DNA of 64,000 nucleotides from Rhyzopertha dominica (GCA_025024175.1 QCXZ01000137.1:81592680-81656679), one strand, 5' to 3'; shown: positions 22,871 through 35,504, counted from the stretch's first letter. The notes: a model not told the origin generated them from the letters alone. Program-made: numbers and translations.

Positions 22871-24934
22871 TCGGTGTAAAAATCTGGGTATCGGTGTTCA
22901 AATCCTCGTGTAAATTTTACATACCTTCATAACCCTCTAGTCATAAGCACCAATTTTACAACTGTTTGGACATTTTCTGCAGTTCGTGTTTAAACAGCAA
23001 AAGTTTGATGATAGAGAATTCACCACCATCAAACAGTCTTTAACAATGGATACGATACAAAAATTATGGACCGAATACTTTAAAAAAACAATATAAAAGT
23101 AGAACACAAGAATACAAGTCTATTACGTTACAGATGCTGGCCAACGTCAGGCAAAATTTTTATTTAAGACTGGCTTATTGTCAGGTCATTCTGGGAGATA
23201 AGTTATTAAAGTTTTTGTTTTAACTAAAACAGACAGTTAAGATCAAAAAAATAAAAAAACACTGCACTCTTAACTCTTAAGTACGCTGACGTCTGACGTC
23301 AAACTTTAAATTTGCTACTTTAAAAAATGGTTAACCATTGACAAGTTGTCGTTTAAGTATCAATCGAATAGGTCATATCACGAATTTTAGACACACGAGA
23401 ATTTAAAATAATGTTTAACAAAAGAGCTATAGATTTAAGGCATAACAGGACTAACAAAAATTAAATCTACGAACAATGTAATTGTACAAAAACGAACATT
23501 TCTCTTTCACACTTTTCTTTTCATAATTTTTTGACATTTTTTAATCAGTTGTTTTAAAATTATGAAAAAATGTACACACAGTCCGCAGAAGAAGAGTTTT
23601 AGATACTTTCGTGATAGGAAGGCATATATGTTAGAAGCGTAGTAATTTAGGTAAATAGTGAAATAATATATGATAATTCCAAGCAGGAAAGTTAAATATA
23701 TTTATTGGATGTCCTAACGGTATGCGATCAGGTTGAATAATAATATCGAGCATGTTACCAAGTATCAATAATTGACGCAAATCCAGGAAATGTGGATGAT
23801 ATAGTTCTGTAGCAATAAGCGTACATATCATTTCAACGTGCCCTAAATGAATGTGTATCTGAACAATACAACTAGGTCGGCTTCCGCAAACGTTTTGTAT
23901 AGGTATACTGATGCAAATGTATATATGATAACAATGATGCATGTTCCAGAAATGCGGATTATGAGCTATGTAACCCAGAAAGAAGGATATCGTTTGTGTG
24001 CCCTAATTTTGTGTGCACTATATTATGAGTTTACTGTTAAACAAGTCTTTCAGCAGATTTCTTGATATGGGTTCGATAATATTCTCTCAATATTGTTCTT
24101 TTTATGTATGTACCGAATGATATACACCCAGACTTGGTAGGGACTGTGTGATTTGAATAAGCCTGCATTTTATCATTTGCGTTGCTTTCCTCTTATGTGC
24201 GATTCTTTTGCTTAATGGTAATATTTTCATGGACGAAAGGACGCCAAAGCTGTTGATTCTAATTATTTTTTTAAAATTTTGTTACTGGTACGTAGAACAG
24301 TTTCACAATTAACTTTTATTTAAGTTACACTACTCTCGCATTAACCTCCTGTACCTTGAATTTTATCTCGTTACTCTAATTAATCTGCGTAGATATGACC
24401 TCTTTCACGTGTAGAATAAATTGGCACATTTATTCGTGTATACCTTTTGTCTGATAGCTCATTCAGGGCATTTAATTGGCTAATCTCCTTTCAGACGTCG
24501 CAATTAACTTCTTTATTCTGGGCAGAAACAACCATTGATCGCCATTGGCGTCAGATGCCAAGTTTTGGAGGGGCTATCAACAGGTCGTGTAATATGTGAG
24601 TGTAATCAGGGCCCTAATTTCTTAGTGTATTTAACCTATCGAGCATTTTAAAGTTCTACAGGGATGTGCTAATTTAAGCACTTTTGCTATTTCGCTTATT
24701 AAAGTTTTTTGGGCCTTGAGAACCAGATCTTTATAAAAAAGGTATGCTTTTTTCAAAATAAGTGTTAAGTAATGAATTCATATTATTTAAAAATTTACGT
24801 TTGTGGTTAAAATTGGCATACCTAGATTTAGCATCCTTAGAAAGTATTTCCAACATACAGTGTGTGTCACAACCTTTTGCTATGATCCTTACACACAGTG
24901 ACAGAAATTAAAGAAAACTTAACACTACACTATC
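22871..24934. other. Intergenic, no gene seen
   Basis: Only chance-sized frames. 24350-24660 is more GC-balanced and contains several TAATTA/TAATTG-like homeodomain words; possible regulatory island (inference). Confidence 0.35.
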
Positions 24935-25265
24935 ACAGATCGATGTATTCGTATTTTTATCGAGCGTAAATCTATGCTGATAAATAGTTTTCAAATTTAT
25001 GTAAGCTTTATGCAAACATTTAGAAATATGGTCACTAAATTGCAAGTCTACATCAATATGATCTGCATAAAAATTGTGTTCGCTTTAAGTTAGTGCAGAG
25101 CAAAAATCGGCAGTATACATTGTAAATAACAGTGGTCCCAGCACGGATCTCCGAGGAACACCCCTACAGACACTTAGCGCTGTCGAAGTGCCATTATTAT
25201 ATTTAAGAACTTGGCGCCTTTTTTACAAAAAGTCGTGATAGCTGCAGAGTATTGTATTACCTATA
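24935..25265 (-). pseudogene. Non-LTR reverse-transcriptase fragment
   Basis: Minus-strand translation gives RRQVLKYNNGTSTALSVCRG, then VPRRSVLGPLLFTMYTADF (the QGSVLGPLLF block) and FYADHIDVDLQFSDHISKCL. The catalytic YADD is changed to YADH, and the residues between YAD and DLQFSDH are deleted. It is a dead relic. Confidence 0.7.
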
Positions 25266-27440
25266 TAAGTTACTGTAACATTTTAAGTAGAATCCAGAAA
25301 TGCAAAAATATATAGACGCCCTATATACAATGTAAATATACGTATCTGAACTGTTTTGTAATAACCTATACAGACGCCTTGCTGTTTTACTCGATATTTC
25401 TAATGAAATAAAATTAAACTATTAAGGCTCACTCTCCTAACAAGCTTCTCTTGGGGTGTTAGGATAACCTTTCAGCATCCCAAACCTACGCCACTGGTCG
25501 TCCTTCGGTAGCCGGTCCCGAATTTTCTCACGTCGGGGAGGCTAAATCGGCGAAATTGAGGCTGCCACCGCAGATTAATGAGAACCATTATCTGCAGGAA
25601 GACCGCCAGCAAAATATCCCGAAACCTTGTTGCCCGACGTCTTTTAATCCTTAAATAATTCCCTGTGGGAACGGAGACGCACAAGGCGCTGTACGCCAGA
25701 AGAGCTTTTCATCAGGCCGCTTGTTTCGTTTTTAATTTTTTTACGGTAGGCTGTTCAGAGATGAGAGGGTCGATCGAAGATCATTAGGTGGTTTAGCGGA
25801 GAAGATTGACTTGCTGTATTCAAAGTTTATACAGGGTCGCTACAATGTATGGAACCAGCAGGATATTCAGGTTCTGTTCGACCGATCTTTCTGAAACTGT
25901 GCATGGGCCTGTGCGTAATTAAAATGCATTTTCTGGATTTTTTTCAACTCCGTGTCAGCTCTCGTTTTCGAGATATGGGAGCAAGTTGTATTTTTTTTTA
26001 ATGGGAAGGGGGTCAAAAGGAACATTATCGAAAAGGATATTTTTTCCTGATTTCAAAAATGTATCGCACTTGTACAATTTATTGCTTCTGAGTTGAGAAA
26101 ATGTGATAACAAACTTGGGTCTTGCAAAAACCATATTCGTTATCGCTAAGTAGGAACAAAAACTCCAGGTGTCTCCATTCTCCTCATGACTGATGATAAT
26201 CTAATTCACTTTTGTTTTGTAAGATGGAACTCCTCTTTTGCCAACATTTTCTTCCAAACATATGGTTCAATTCTTTAATTAGCTGCATGCATTTGGCATC
26301 AGCAATTTTAGAGTACATTTCGTAGAAAATCATCCAAAAAAAGGCTAGCTTTTAATTTTTATAACTGGTATGGATGCTATAACGTGTTTATTTTTTGACA
26401 GCACTGATTTTATCATGCATTCTATCAAGTAACAGGCTTACCGTTCTTTCATAATCTTCAATGTTTTTATTTCTATGTCGTAAAAATTTTTGTAAGAGCT
26501 ATTCAGGTTTGTACCTAGTGTTGATAAATTAAACGTTTTCAAGTAAGTCTCAACGTTTTTTTAAATGCACATAGCCAATTGTTCATTAATAAAATTGAGG
26601 GTGGTATTTAGTTTATCATTATTACAAATATTTGTACCATCTATTATTAGTTCATTAACACCCAAAAATTTCAACTTAACTAATGCCCATGGTTACAGTT
26701 TATTAATGGTGGGAATGTTCTTAAAATTAGTTCATAGAAAGTGTTGGAAACATTGGTCCGAATTCTGTATGTACTATTTTCATGGTAAATGAGTCCATTG
26801 CCAAGTTAGATGAAGCAAGGCAAGACAGGTGTTAAAAAATTGTTTACCTTGCGTACATCCAAATGACACTATATACACAGGAATTTACCCGAAATCGAAA
26901 TCGGTAAGACTAGTTATTTTATAGTAAAAGATGTAATAAAAATGTTAACTTGCATTGCTCACATTTGAGTTAACCTAAAATACCAGAAAGCAAGATGTGC
27001 AATCCTCGACACAGGCCCTAGGAAAGTTAAACAATTAGTTTACTCTCCAACTTTGTTTTGTTTCAGTGTTCCCAAAGTTCCCCTGTTGGCTGTTGTGATA
27101 AATAGGCCCTTGTTTTGTGCTGCAATAGAGAAGATCAACACAGTACAACTTGAGACGTTAGCACGTGATTGTCCTAAGGGCACGACTTCAAGTTATGCGT
27201 TACAAATCCAAAAGTTTTAGAGCCATATCGTCAAAATTCAGTAATATTCCGAACTTCAGCGAGAACTGTTTATTGTCCCACCAACTCGGTCAAGTTTAAT
27301 TTAACAGATATATCGAATTCAATGTTCCTTATGTAGTGTTTATGCTGCGCTTTCAATATCTTTTTTATCTATGTTTGAAGTTAAATCGAACCTAANTATC
27401 AGGACCACTTCAGTATAGCTTACGAATTCTCGATATCCTT
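25266..27440. other. Intergenic with a transposon-tip motif
   Basis: TATACAGGGTCGC at 25828-25840 is a typical outward end of insect mariner-type terminal repeats, followed by repeat-like sequence to about 26060. I find no partner end. Nothing coding is supported. Confidence 0.35.
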
Positions 27441-27458
27441 GATAATACTGCCATTAAA

Positions 27459-27758
27459 TCAAGGAGGATATTTCTTTTTACCTTTAACAGAATATTTTGA
27501 TACACATAAGTCTAAGATACTATATATTTCACCATCAAAATACGCACACGCATCTTCTAGATTGCCAAATACTTCCAAAAACGACCAGTCGATATCCGAC
27601 AGCATAACATACATTAATTGGAAGTTTGCCTTTCGAATGTTATAACAGTATGTGTAAACATATTCTAGAGTGGTCTTGTTTTGCATTTTTTCATTTAATT
27701 TGGGAGTAATCTCTAATGGCAGATGATGATAATGCTCTTTTACCAGCGGATCCAGCAA
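27459..27758 (-). pseudogene. Non-LTR retrotransposon endonuclease-RT linker fragment
   Basis: The minus frame contains IRKANFQLMYVMLSDIDWSF, then FGNLEDACAYFDGEIYSILD and CVSKYSVKGKKKYPP. This is the linker between endonuclease and RT in Jockey-like ORF2 proteins: a paired DW motif, then CVP..S..K..PPW. Endonuclease and RT are missing on either side. Confidence 0.65.
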
Positions 27759-29089
27759 TTTTTCAAGTAAGCATCGTATTTATGGAAGAATGATTGGAAC
27801 CGTTACATTTATAACATCCATACACATCAAATCATACACGCGAATAACAAATCCTTTCAAATAACAAGCCACTTACGCAAATCCCATAAGTGATTACCAG
27901 TCAGTGATTGAGTCTAGCCTATTAGTCGCTAACTCGGAGTTAATTGCATTTTCTCTGGATTAATTGAAAGTCGAAATACGTCTCACTTACGTAAAATTAA
28001 ATTGCCACTTATATAAATAATACTCCGACTAATTGGAGGGCTCTTCAGACTTACTGATCGTCTCGTTAGTTACAAAGCTCCACATCGGTAAAATAATTTA
28101 TTACCTGTCGACTGTGTATCTTTCTGGTCCATCTTAAAACGACGCTCTGTTGCAGGGTTTATTTCTTGCAAATACGGTTTGTCTCCGATATGTTTTAATG
28201 AGATATTGTACAAGCTACCTGCATTCGACGTTTGTTTTGTGAAAGTTAAAAAATCTATTCAGGGCGATATTTACGATTGAATTATTGGCATTAGTGTTAA
28301 TTTCCTACATAAATGGTGTACTAAATTGAGAAGCCCTTGATCTAAAAGATGAACCACGAATTTGGGAAATATAAAAGCTCAATGGGACAGTTATTACGCG
28401 CTGCTTGGAACAAAATAAGCAAAGCGGCATTCTCATTTCTCCTACCACCGAGCCAGTCAGTTTGATATAAAGAACCATAAAACAAAACTGCGGAAAATTT
28501 AAATTAGCTGTTCAGTTCGAAACCAGTCTGCAGTTCCTTTGAGAACAGAATCCGAAAGCACTCTCCGAATTCTTCTGGAATGGCTCGTTTTGAAATGCTG
28601 TAATTTAATCGGTGGAAAATTTAATAAAACTTCGTTGCTTTTACCCCTTTAGAAGACGCAAACATCGGGCAACTCACATAATGTAATAGGAGCCAGTCCG
28701 CGTAAAAGTTCTCATCGCGCTAGACACAATAAAAGGATCGAACTTTTGCCCCCCGGATCGCATAATTACGTAGCTAAATTGCATTTCTAATTTATTGCCG
28801 ATTTCATACACGCAGCCTGCACATAGATGCACGCCGGTACAACTTGTTAGAATACTTCTGCGGGAACTGTTTCGAGTCTTTTATTTCGTCTCTGACCACG
28901 AACAATATGTAGTTTCATAAAGGGTGGGTTTGCAAACGAGAGTCGTCTTGATATCATCCTATATGAGGAGGAAGCTTTCAGTGCACCAATAAAGCTAATA
29001 AAAACGAATTATTAAAATTTCTAGTCCACATATATTTTTTAAATTATTTATTTATTAATCTGCTCAAAACGATATAAGTTGTCTGTCTT
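27759..29089. other. Intergenic, homeodomain-word-rich, no gene
   Basis: 27900-28100 and 28480-28880 are more GC-balanced than the AT-rich background. They carry many TTAATTG, CTAATTG and ATTAATT words, no open frames and no repeats. I infer possible regulatory DNA for a gene outside the window. Confidence 0.3.
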
Positions 29090-29680
29090 TTAATACCAAG
29101 GTATATAGCACAAAGGATATGCGTAAAAATACAAAACCTATCACTATCATAATGAATGTCACAATGTCCAGATATCATATTAAAGTTTTTCGACATAACA
29201 AAAACAGGCGAGCTAGCAAGCACATTGTTTCTAGCATTTGAACACCTTCCCGGGAACCAAGCCTAGGTACTCTTTATTAAATAATGCAGGACAGTCACGT
29301 CGACACGAAATACTTTAAATAAAAATGTTAAACTAGTGCGTATCCTTTTAGCTTGCAGAAAACTAACATCAAACCTTTGCAACAAGAGTGTATGATTATA
29401 TCCTCTATACGGATAATAATTGTCTACTCGATACGACAAAAACTTAAAAAATCGTCTCTGAGTTTTCTCAGTTTGGTTTATGTGTACTTGATAATGAGGA
29501 TACCATATCAAACTGCAGTAATCCAACTTGGAACGAACAACAGTAAAATATAAATATTTCAGCACACTAATATTATTAAAACGATGCTGAGTTGCGAATA
29601 ATAAAACCTAGAGCTTTATAGGCAGCTTCAAGGCCCTGAAGCTTATTTCAGTCAATATTAATAATATCCATATTTGTAGT
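29090..29680 (-). pseudogene. 3' end of a Jockey-type non-LTR retrotransposon
   Basis: Minus-strand reading gives LQGLEAAYKALGFIIRNSAS, then a small gap and VLKYLYFTVVRSKLDYCSLIW, QRRFFKFLSYRVDNYYPYRG, and a degraded tail. This is the thumb/C-terminal region of Jockey-like RT (LVRS.LEYCS..W.P). Frame breaks occur at about 29265 and 29570. It is a fossil and may derive from the same family as 27459-27758. Confidence 0.7.
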
Positions 29681-29821
29681 TAGACTTTTTTATTGCATAA
29701 GGTCGCAAATTAACGAAGTAGTTATTTAGTTTTCTGTGAGGTTATTAATTTTGATGTTATTTTGCTATAAAAAAAAGGATTGAATTTGCTGACAAAATCA
29801 GTAGTTTTGATATCCCTATTC

Positions 29822-29970
29822 AGGATTAGCTATTGGTTCTTTCCTTAGCCCTATTTTGGCTGAACTATATTTATTAATAGACTTGAAAAAGATTTATCTA
29901 AGAATACCTACTTTATGTTTGTTAATTTTTTGGTTTCGTTATGTAGATGATACTAAATACAAACTAATTT
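29822..29970 (+). pseudogene. Penelope-like element reverse-transcriptase fragment
   Basis: The forward translation GLAIGSFLSPILAELYLL and, after about 15 codons, FWFRYVDDT are the RT block with G.A.GS.LSPILAEL and the catalytic YVDD typical of Penelope-like elements. Frame breaks separate the two blocks. No terminal structures are visible. Confidence 0.65.
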
Positions 29971-31425
29971 TATTTTAGAAGGCTGATATGAGCTAAAAGT
30001 GTCCCAAAATTTACAAAAATGTAATTATTTAAAGCTTTCCTTAATGTAGAATTATGACGATTCTTATTATAAGTACATACTGTCTATTCAATATTTAGTA
30101 GCGGAGTTTAAAGAATAATTTCGTTTTAATTATGTACTTATTACAATATCACGTACAGCTTTCTTTCTTTAGTTTGACATAAATTGATTCCGCAACATGT
30201 CCAACTCATTTGAGTGCATGCGACAAGCAAGCGTTTCCCACGTTAGTTATTTTAATGTGTGCTATGTGCTTTGCGTAACGGAAATGTATTATAATAATTG
30301 TGTGTATACAAATACAAATCAGTAAGTCAAATGCTTACGCAACAGCATCGGGAATGTGGTCATTTGCGTTTCCGTAGCCGAATGTTACAGAACTCAAATT
30401 GCATGTTAGTTAAATGCACCTTAAGACATACTACTTTATTATTTTATTTATTTAAATAAAGTAGGTCAGTTTACTATGGGGTTATTAGTCTTTATTGATA
30501 AACGAACTTTTCCAAAGTTTCAGTCTATGCAAATGGAGGCATGTATAGAATAGAATGGAAGACCTCTTTTTTATTTTATTTGTGAATACATAAACGTATC
30601 TGCTATTACAAATCCTTGATGATTCAGTTACTACAAGCTTTCGAGAACAACAGACATTATTCACCTTTCCGATGTAAACCGATAACAACCTTCAATTTTT
30701 ACGGTAAAATGATTCCTTCCGCTTGTCGTACGCTCCTTCGATTGAGTAACATCTTAGCAACTTAACTATTAGATATACCGCAACAAATTTCTGCCAGAAA
30801 ACACAATTCTGCTGGACATTTTCTAAACATAACATAACGAAGTTATAAACCAAATCGTCGCTTTCGAAAGCGCGTTCCGGCGATATATTCAAACAGACCG
30901 CTACACCGCATGTACGAGTATCCAAATATGTTCGACCGAATAGTATCCGCTTGCTGCATTGTTTTTGCATGTCTCCCATGATAATGCAGCTCTCCAGGTA
31001 TGCCTTTCGCCAAATGAAATGCAAATACTTTCATATTCTGCCGGCGTCCGTTCCACATGCTCGCATGAAAGCCAGGCGTGTTATTATTGCGAAGAAATTT
31101 CGTTTTTATTGTGGCCAAATATTCATCCAACTAGACTGTTATCACTTTCACGTGCATATACGTATTAGCACGTATAATTTTGTTTGTATTTGGCTTCTTA
31201 AGACGTTGCAGGCTCATTTGCAATTCGCAAATTGTGTCCGGTAAATCCGGGTTTGTTTGTTTAGTATTCCGGGCAACAAACTGCCTACCTCATCAGGGCT
31301 CCCTAGAAAGCTCATATTGATCGCACACATTGGCCATAGTGTGACTCAATTAGTTCAGTAGGGTATCAAATCAAAATGTTAAAACCACATGCGTTAATCC
31401 ATGTATTAAACTAATTATCTTGGTT
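29971..31425. other. Intergenic; one AT-rich hairpin
   Basis: No gene is supported; frames at 30692-31244 overlap on both strands without any domain. 30431-30464 can fold as a hairpin with a perfect 10-bp stem (CTACTTTATT / AATAAAGTAG). Confidence 0.35.
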
Positions 31426-31743
31426 TCAAGACGCTGGAATTATTGCATCTGATTGAGTAAGTTTTCTGTGAATTTCAGATGCGATTTCCTTATTCTCTGC
31501 AGATATTGTTAGGTCTAGGAAGTATAATGTCTTATTAGCTTCTTCCTCTATTGTGAAATGAATTTTATTGTTTATTGTGTTCAGATAACTTAGAAATGCA
31601 TCTGATATCATGTTTGTACCTGTCCAAATACAGTACATGTCATCTACATATATCGCTCAAAATAAAACTTTATTAATATTATGGTTTATTGAAGCAAACA
31701 TAAAAAATTCTGCTTAATTTGGAGACAATCCTTCATTTTGTGG
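31426..31743 (-). pseudogene. Penelope-like element reverse-transcriptase fragment
   Basis: The minus strand reads QNEGLSPN (after which a stop), then YVDDMYCIWTGTNMISDAFL, then LNTINNKIHFTIEEEANKTL and YFLDLTISAENKEIASEIHR. YVDD, the L.FLDL block and the KPTQSD-like end (KLTQSDAIIPAS) are characteristic of Penelope-like RT. The upstream part has stops, so the copy is dead. It is opposite in strand to the fragment at 29.8 kb. Confidence 0.75.
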
Positions 31744-31745
31744 AA

Positions 31746-34640
31746 ATGTATGTATGTAAAGTATGGGGGACATAACGTAGATGTATATTCAATGCGAATT
31801 ATGAACATTGTGTCTGCTACTAAGTCAACTGCCCAATTAAAAAAGTGAATAGTAGAAAGAAATCGTTTATTTTTTGGGAAACAATTGGATTTTGTTCTGT
31901 CACAATTTTATAGCTATTTCTGGATATTTCAGTTTGCTTTTAAAACGAATTATTAATACACTTAATTAATCTTTAACAAATTAAACTAATTACAACAGCT
32001 AAAACAAAGACGGATACGCCGTTTATTCCAGAAGGAACCAATGAATTCATATGCTCTGAATCGGGCTTTACTTTGAAGTAAATTATAGAACCAATTAAAA
32101 CTTCAAGCATTCTGAGCCCATGCTTTGCGGATATAAATTTCAACCACTGAAGTTTAATTGGCATTTTTGTTTGCTCTGCTTAAAAATGTGAATTGCCGTA
32201 TCGTTTACGTCTAATGGCTTTTCTAGTTAAATCGATATTGTTCGAGGTGTTTTGCTCAAATTGCTACCGCTTGCATAATTTAATGAAACAGTTTTTTTAG
32301 TTCCTTTTTGTGGTATGTAAACGCTTTAGTTATTGGGAACTTGAGATTGTACAGTTGATTTCTCCTACACGCAGCTACATGTTTTGTTTACTGATAAAAA
32401 CTTAAAGGAGATTACCTTGAATTACTGCACAGGAAACCCATAATAAGATGTTGGAGCTTCATATGTGTAGTAAGATTATGAGTATTTAGAATTTTGGAGA
32501 GTTACCTTTTAACGATTTTTCCCATTTATTTTAGAACATCTTAAAATAACTTTACTTTGCGAGTTTTGAGTCCGGCAACCTCTTGTAGATGACACCGGTT
32601 TTAGCCAAGATTGACGTCCAATTAATCTTGCTCCCTGTTCCTAGTTTTTTTTTCTTACGGGCGATTCATTCATCCGTCTCTCCAATCAGTTGTATTGTGT
32701 TGCTATTAATTCTCGGTGCGACCGTCTAAATCAGAAAACAGGTATCCGAGATTGTGCTCCCGAAAAGTCTCTATTGTATTTGGTTCGAATTCGGAGTTAA
32801 CGTTCTTACGAAGAGTTGTTGGCCCCTCACGCCTGATGAGGCGTAATAAATTTGTATTAGTATGCAAAGATTTTGATATCAAACGCCTCATAAATCATTA
32901 TAGATACGTGTAGTGAAACGGCGACGATGCTATTGGATTTAAGATTATTGCTCCCGCCACTTCAAGGCGTTAATGAACTTATCAAAAATCTGTTTAGTGA
33001 CGATTAGATCATCTATTGTCACAATACATAAAATCATCAATCAAATTCTTACCTCCAAATTTTTTTCAATCTATGATTTGTAGAATATCAGCAATCCAAC
33101 GAATCTTAACAAATATTTGGATTTCCTATCTATTTTGTTAGGTCATATTTTTTCTTTAATATTTCTTTGTAGAGACTCGATAATATAGTATTAAGTGTAC
33201 GGAATCATATACAGTTATTTGAGGAAATACATAAAAAAGTGTGTTGAAAGCCCCAAAATTCCGGAAATATATTTGTGTGCAGAAATTTTCACATGACCCT
33301 CGATTGAGAGCTTCGATGTATGGTATTCCAGAATCTCAGAAGAAGTTTAAAAAAATTTAATAACAAAACCTGCAAACATAGTCAAGATAAATGTGATAAA
33401 TATTCCAACATTTTGTAATATGGCGTTTTGTTATTTTGTTGTGTTAAGGAGTTAGAACGTCACGTTTCTTTCCAGTGTCCTCTCTCTGAATCTGAATACC
33501 CCTTAATCCGTCTGGAACCATAATTTCGATAAATTCATATTCGGGACAGCATTCAAACTTTCAGGTCCCATTTGCCGTTTGTTTTTCTGCCAAACTTTCC
33601 GTTCTCCCGTAGTTGATTTGATTACCCTAGTTTTCGCCATTGGACCCATTCTATTAGCACTTTCTTTCGAGCTCTTATCTCCGGAAAAAGTTTACCGAAA
33701 AACGGTGGTGGAAACTCATTAGTTTTGTGAACTTGCGAAACTTTTAAATTGTATATCCATCGCTACCGTGTCGAAGTTTTGTTGGGTGCTGCATAATTTA
33801 GTCACGAAACCGAGGTCATGGTTATGCCTGCATTCTAAACATTCACGAAAATGAACGAACCTATGGAACATAAACTTGCCAATTTGACTTAATATTTTTG
33901 TAAGTATATTTAATTCCCGTTTTACTAATTTTGCCAAAAGTGCAAGGTAGTCCCTCAACTTCAATATATTAAATTTGGTATCAAACTAGGGTAGAATTTT
34001 CAAAATCTGCTTTGATAAGAGAGAAAATGACTCGCCTACATGTTTGTACAATACTGGGGTAAGATTTTCTTGCAGTCATTGTTTGTTGACACTGATTTCA
34101 ACCAATTTCATTGATTTTTCTAAAAGATATAATAGTTCCTATATCATTAAGTAAAAAAATATCCAGTGAACTATATTAAAACAATAAAATGCTGGATACA
34201 TTAGATAACTTTTACCTGCCATTTTTAAAGCTTTAGAACCAGATATCTCAAAAACTTTCTGTTTAAAGGCCAACATTATTTTGATATTTCCATACTCAGA
34301 AATCCATCAAGATGGATTGCAATTAAAAAAAATATCATAGTTTAAAAACGAAATGTGGACAAAATTTGTCAATTCTAGAAAAGCGACCCTAAAAAGTAAG
34401 ATTGTAATAGTATTATGACATACGAGTGATTTGATGTCATTTTAGCAGCCTTTGTAAACAGAATGGTGTGACCTAATTCTATTGTATTATGGAATTTTTA
34501 GTAAACTATAAATAATTTTTTTGTTAAGTCCAATATATGATGCATATATGCAGACATATTACGTTAACTGATATAAGCTGTTTTTTTTGTGATTGTTTGC
34601 TACCANTTTCCTTTCACAAAATAAAAAAACAAAGGGAATT
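31746..34640. other. Intergenic, no gene supported
   Basis: There are short frames on both strands, and overlapping frames at 32706-32913 without any domain. 33420-33960 is more GC-balanced but unrecognised. A single N lies at about 34605. Confidence 0.35.
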
Positions 34641-34649
34641 AAAAATGTA

Positions 34650-34655
34650 TTTATT
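34650..34655 (-). terminator. Polyadenylation signal of the MBD2/3-like gene
   Basis: AATAAA on the minus strand, about 112 bases after the stop, followed by a GT-rich stretch as expected of a working 3' end. There is no A-tract that would betray an inserted poly(A) tail. Confidence 0.55.
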
Positions 34656-34766
34656 CCAAAATGAAAGCCACTATGACTATTATAATTAACTAATCACATA
34701 CTGAACATCATTTGCACATAACTTACACCTATCTATATCAGAAATCTTTAATAATAATTTACAAAT

Positions 34767-35375
34767 TCAGTCCTCTTTGTTCAGCGCTTCCTGCAACTTT
34801 TTCCTTGCCGCAGCCACCCGTTCTTCTTGCTTCTTGATATCCTCCTCCGAAACGTTAACAGCTAACACCAGAGGCTGCTTCGGGTCCAAGTACACTCCTG
34901 GATTCTTCGTCAGATCGTTCTTGGTCCCCGTCTGGCCTGTAACAGGCTGCGTGGAAACGTGTAGAGCAGTCGCGACACTCTGTATGATGGTTTCCTCAGT
35001 TACGTTGGGTCCGACAGGCTTCAAGCTTTTCGGTAGTTCCATAGCCTCAAACTCCGTCCCATCTAAGTCGCAGGCATGCAGACCTTCAAGTCGCTTCTCC
35101 CACATCAGCTGTTTCGGCTTCTCTTGGACACCGTGCTTGAGATCGGTCTTTACCTTGCTTTCTTGGGTTTTGTAAACGGTAACGGGCTGTTTGAATATTG
35201 ATGCAGTTTGTCGAATTGGCGGTACTAAAGAGGCGTCGTTACGTACTCCCCTTCCATAGTACATTACATCAACTTTACCGACTGATAGTCCGGTTTTTCG
35301 AAGCACGTCGTCCCTCTGCCACCTTTTCGGTACAGAGGCGCAATCATACTTAGTTTTTTCGATTGTTATACTCAT
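34767..35375 (-). CDS. MBD2/3-like protein with a truncated methyl-CpG-binding domain
   Basis: A 202-residue protein in one exon. MBD2/3 proteins are subunits of the nuclear NuRD chromatin-remodelling/deacetylase complex. Residues 1-40 match the start of the MBD (YDCASVPKRWQRDDVLRKTG, then LSVGKVDVMYY). The text then jumps straight to GRGVRNDASLVPPIRQTASI and FKQPVTVYK, the MBD2/3 C-terminal domain; the end (EEDIKKQEERVAAARKKLQE) is the conserved coiled coil that pairs with p66 in NuRD. The second half of the MBD and the linker, about 50 residues in relatives, are absent, so methyl-CpG binding is probably lost. Drosophila also has MBD2/3 forms with an incomplete MBD made by splicing. The start ATG is at 35375 and 129 bp separate it from the next gene, which faces the other way. 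It could be the only MBD2/3 gene or a retrocopy of a short isoform. Confidence 0.88.
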   Translation of the reverse strand: MSITIEKTKYDCASVPKRWQRDDVLRKTGLSVGKVDVMYYGRGVRNDASLVPPIRQTASIFKQPVTVYKTQESKVKTDLKHGVQEKPKQLMWEKRLEGLHACDLDGTEFEAMELPKSLKPVGPNVTEETIIQSVATALHVSTQPVTGQTGTKNDLTKNPGVYLDPKQPLVLAVNVSEEDIKKQEERVAAARKKLQEALNKED

Positions 35376-35504
35376 AATTATACACGTTCGACTGAATGTC
35401 TAACCTAAAAACAACAAAATGACAACAAACGACGTTACGTCACAAAAGGCAACTGCAAACTGCAGAAAACAGAAATGTAACTAACAGATACCTGTAATTT
35501 GCGC
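35376..35504. promoter_or_regulatory. Shared divergent promoter region
   Basis: 129 bp between two start codons on opposite strands. It contains TTACGTCA (35435-35442), a CRE/ATF-type site. CGTTGCCA, a word like the insect core-promoter motif GGCAACG, lies slightly downstream at 35553-35560. No TATA box is evident, as is usual for housekeeping promoters. Confidence 0.45.

Noticed and set aside
25472..25684. 70-codon minus frame in a GC-balanced stretch
   Set aside because: No domain or neighbours in frame; could be part of a repeat, but I see no ends.
30692..31244. Frames of 95-110 codons on both strands
   Set aside because: No domain, start context or splice sites; mutual shadows.
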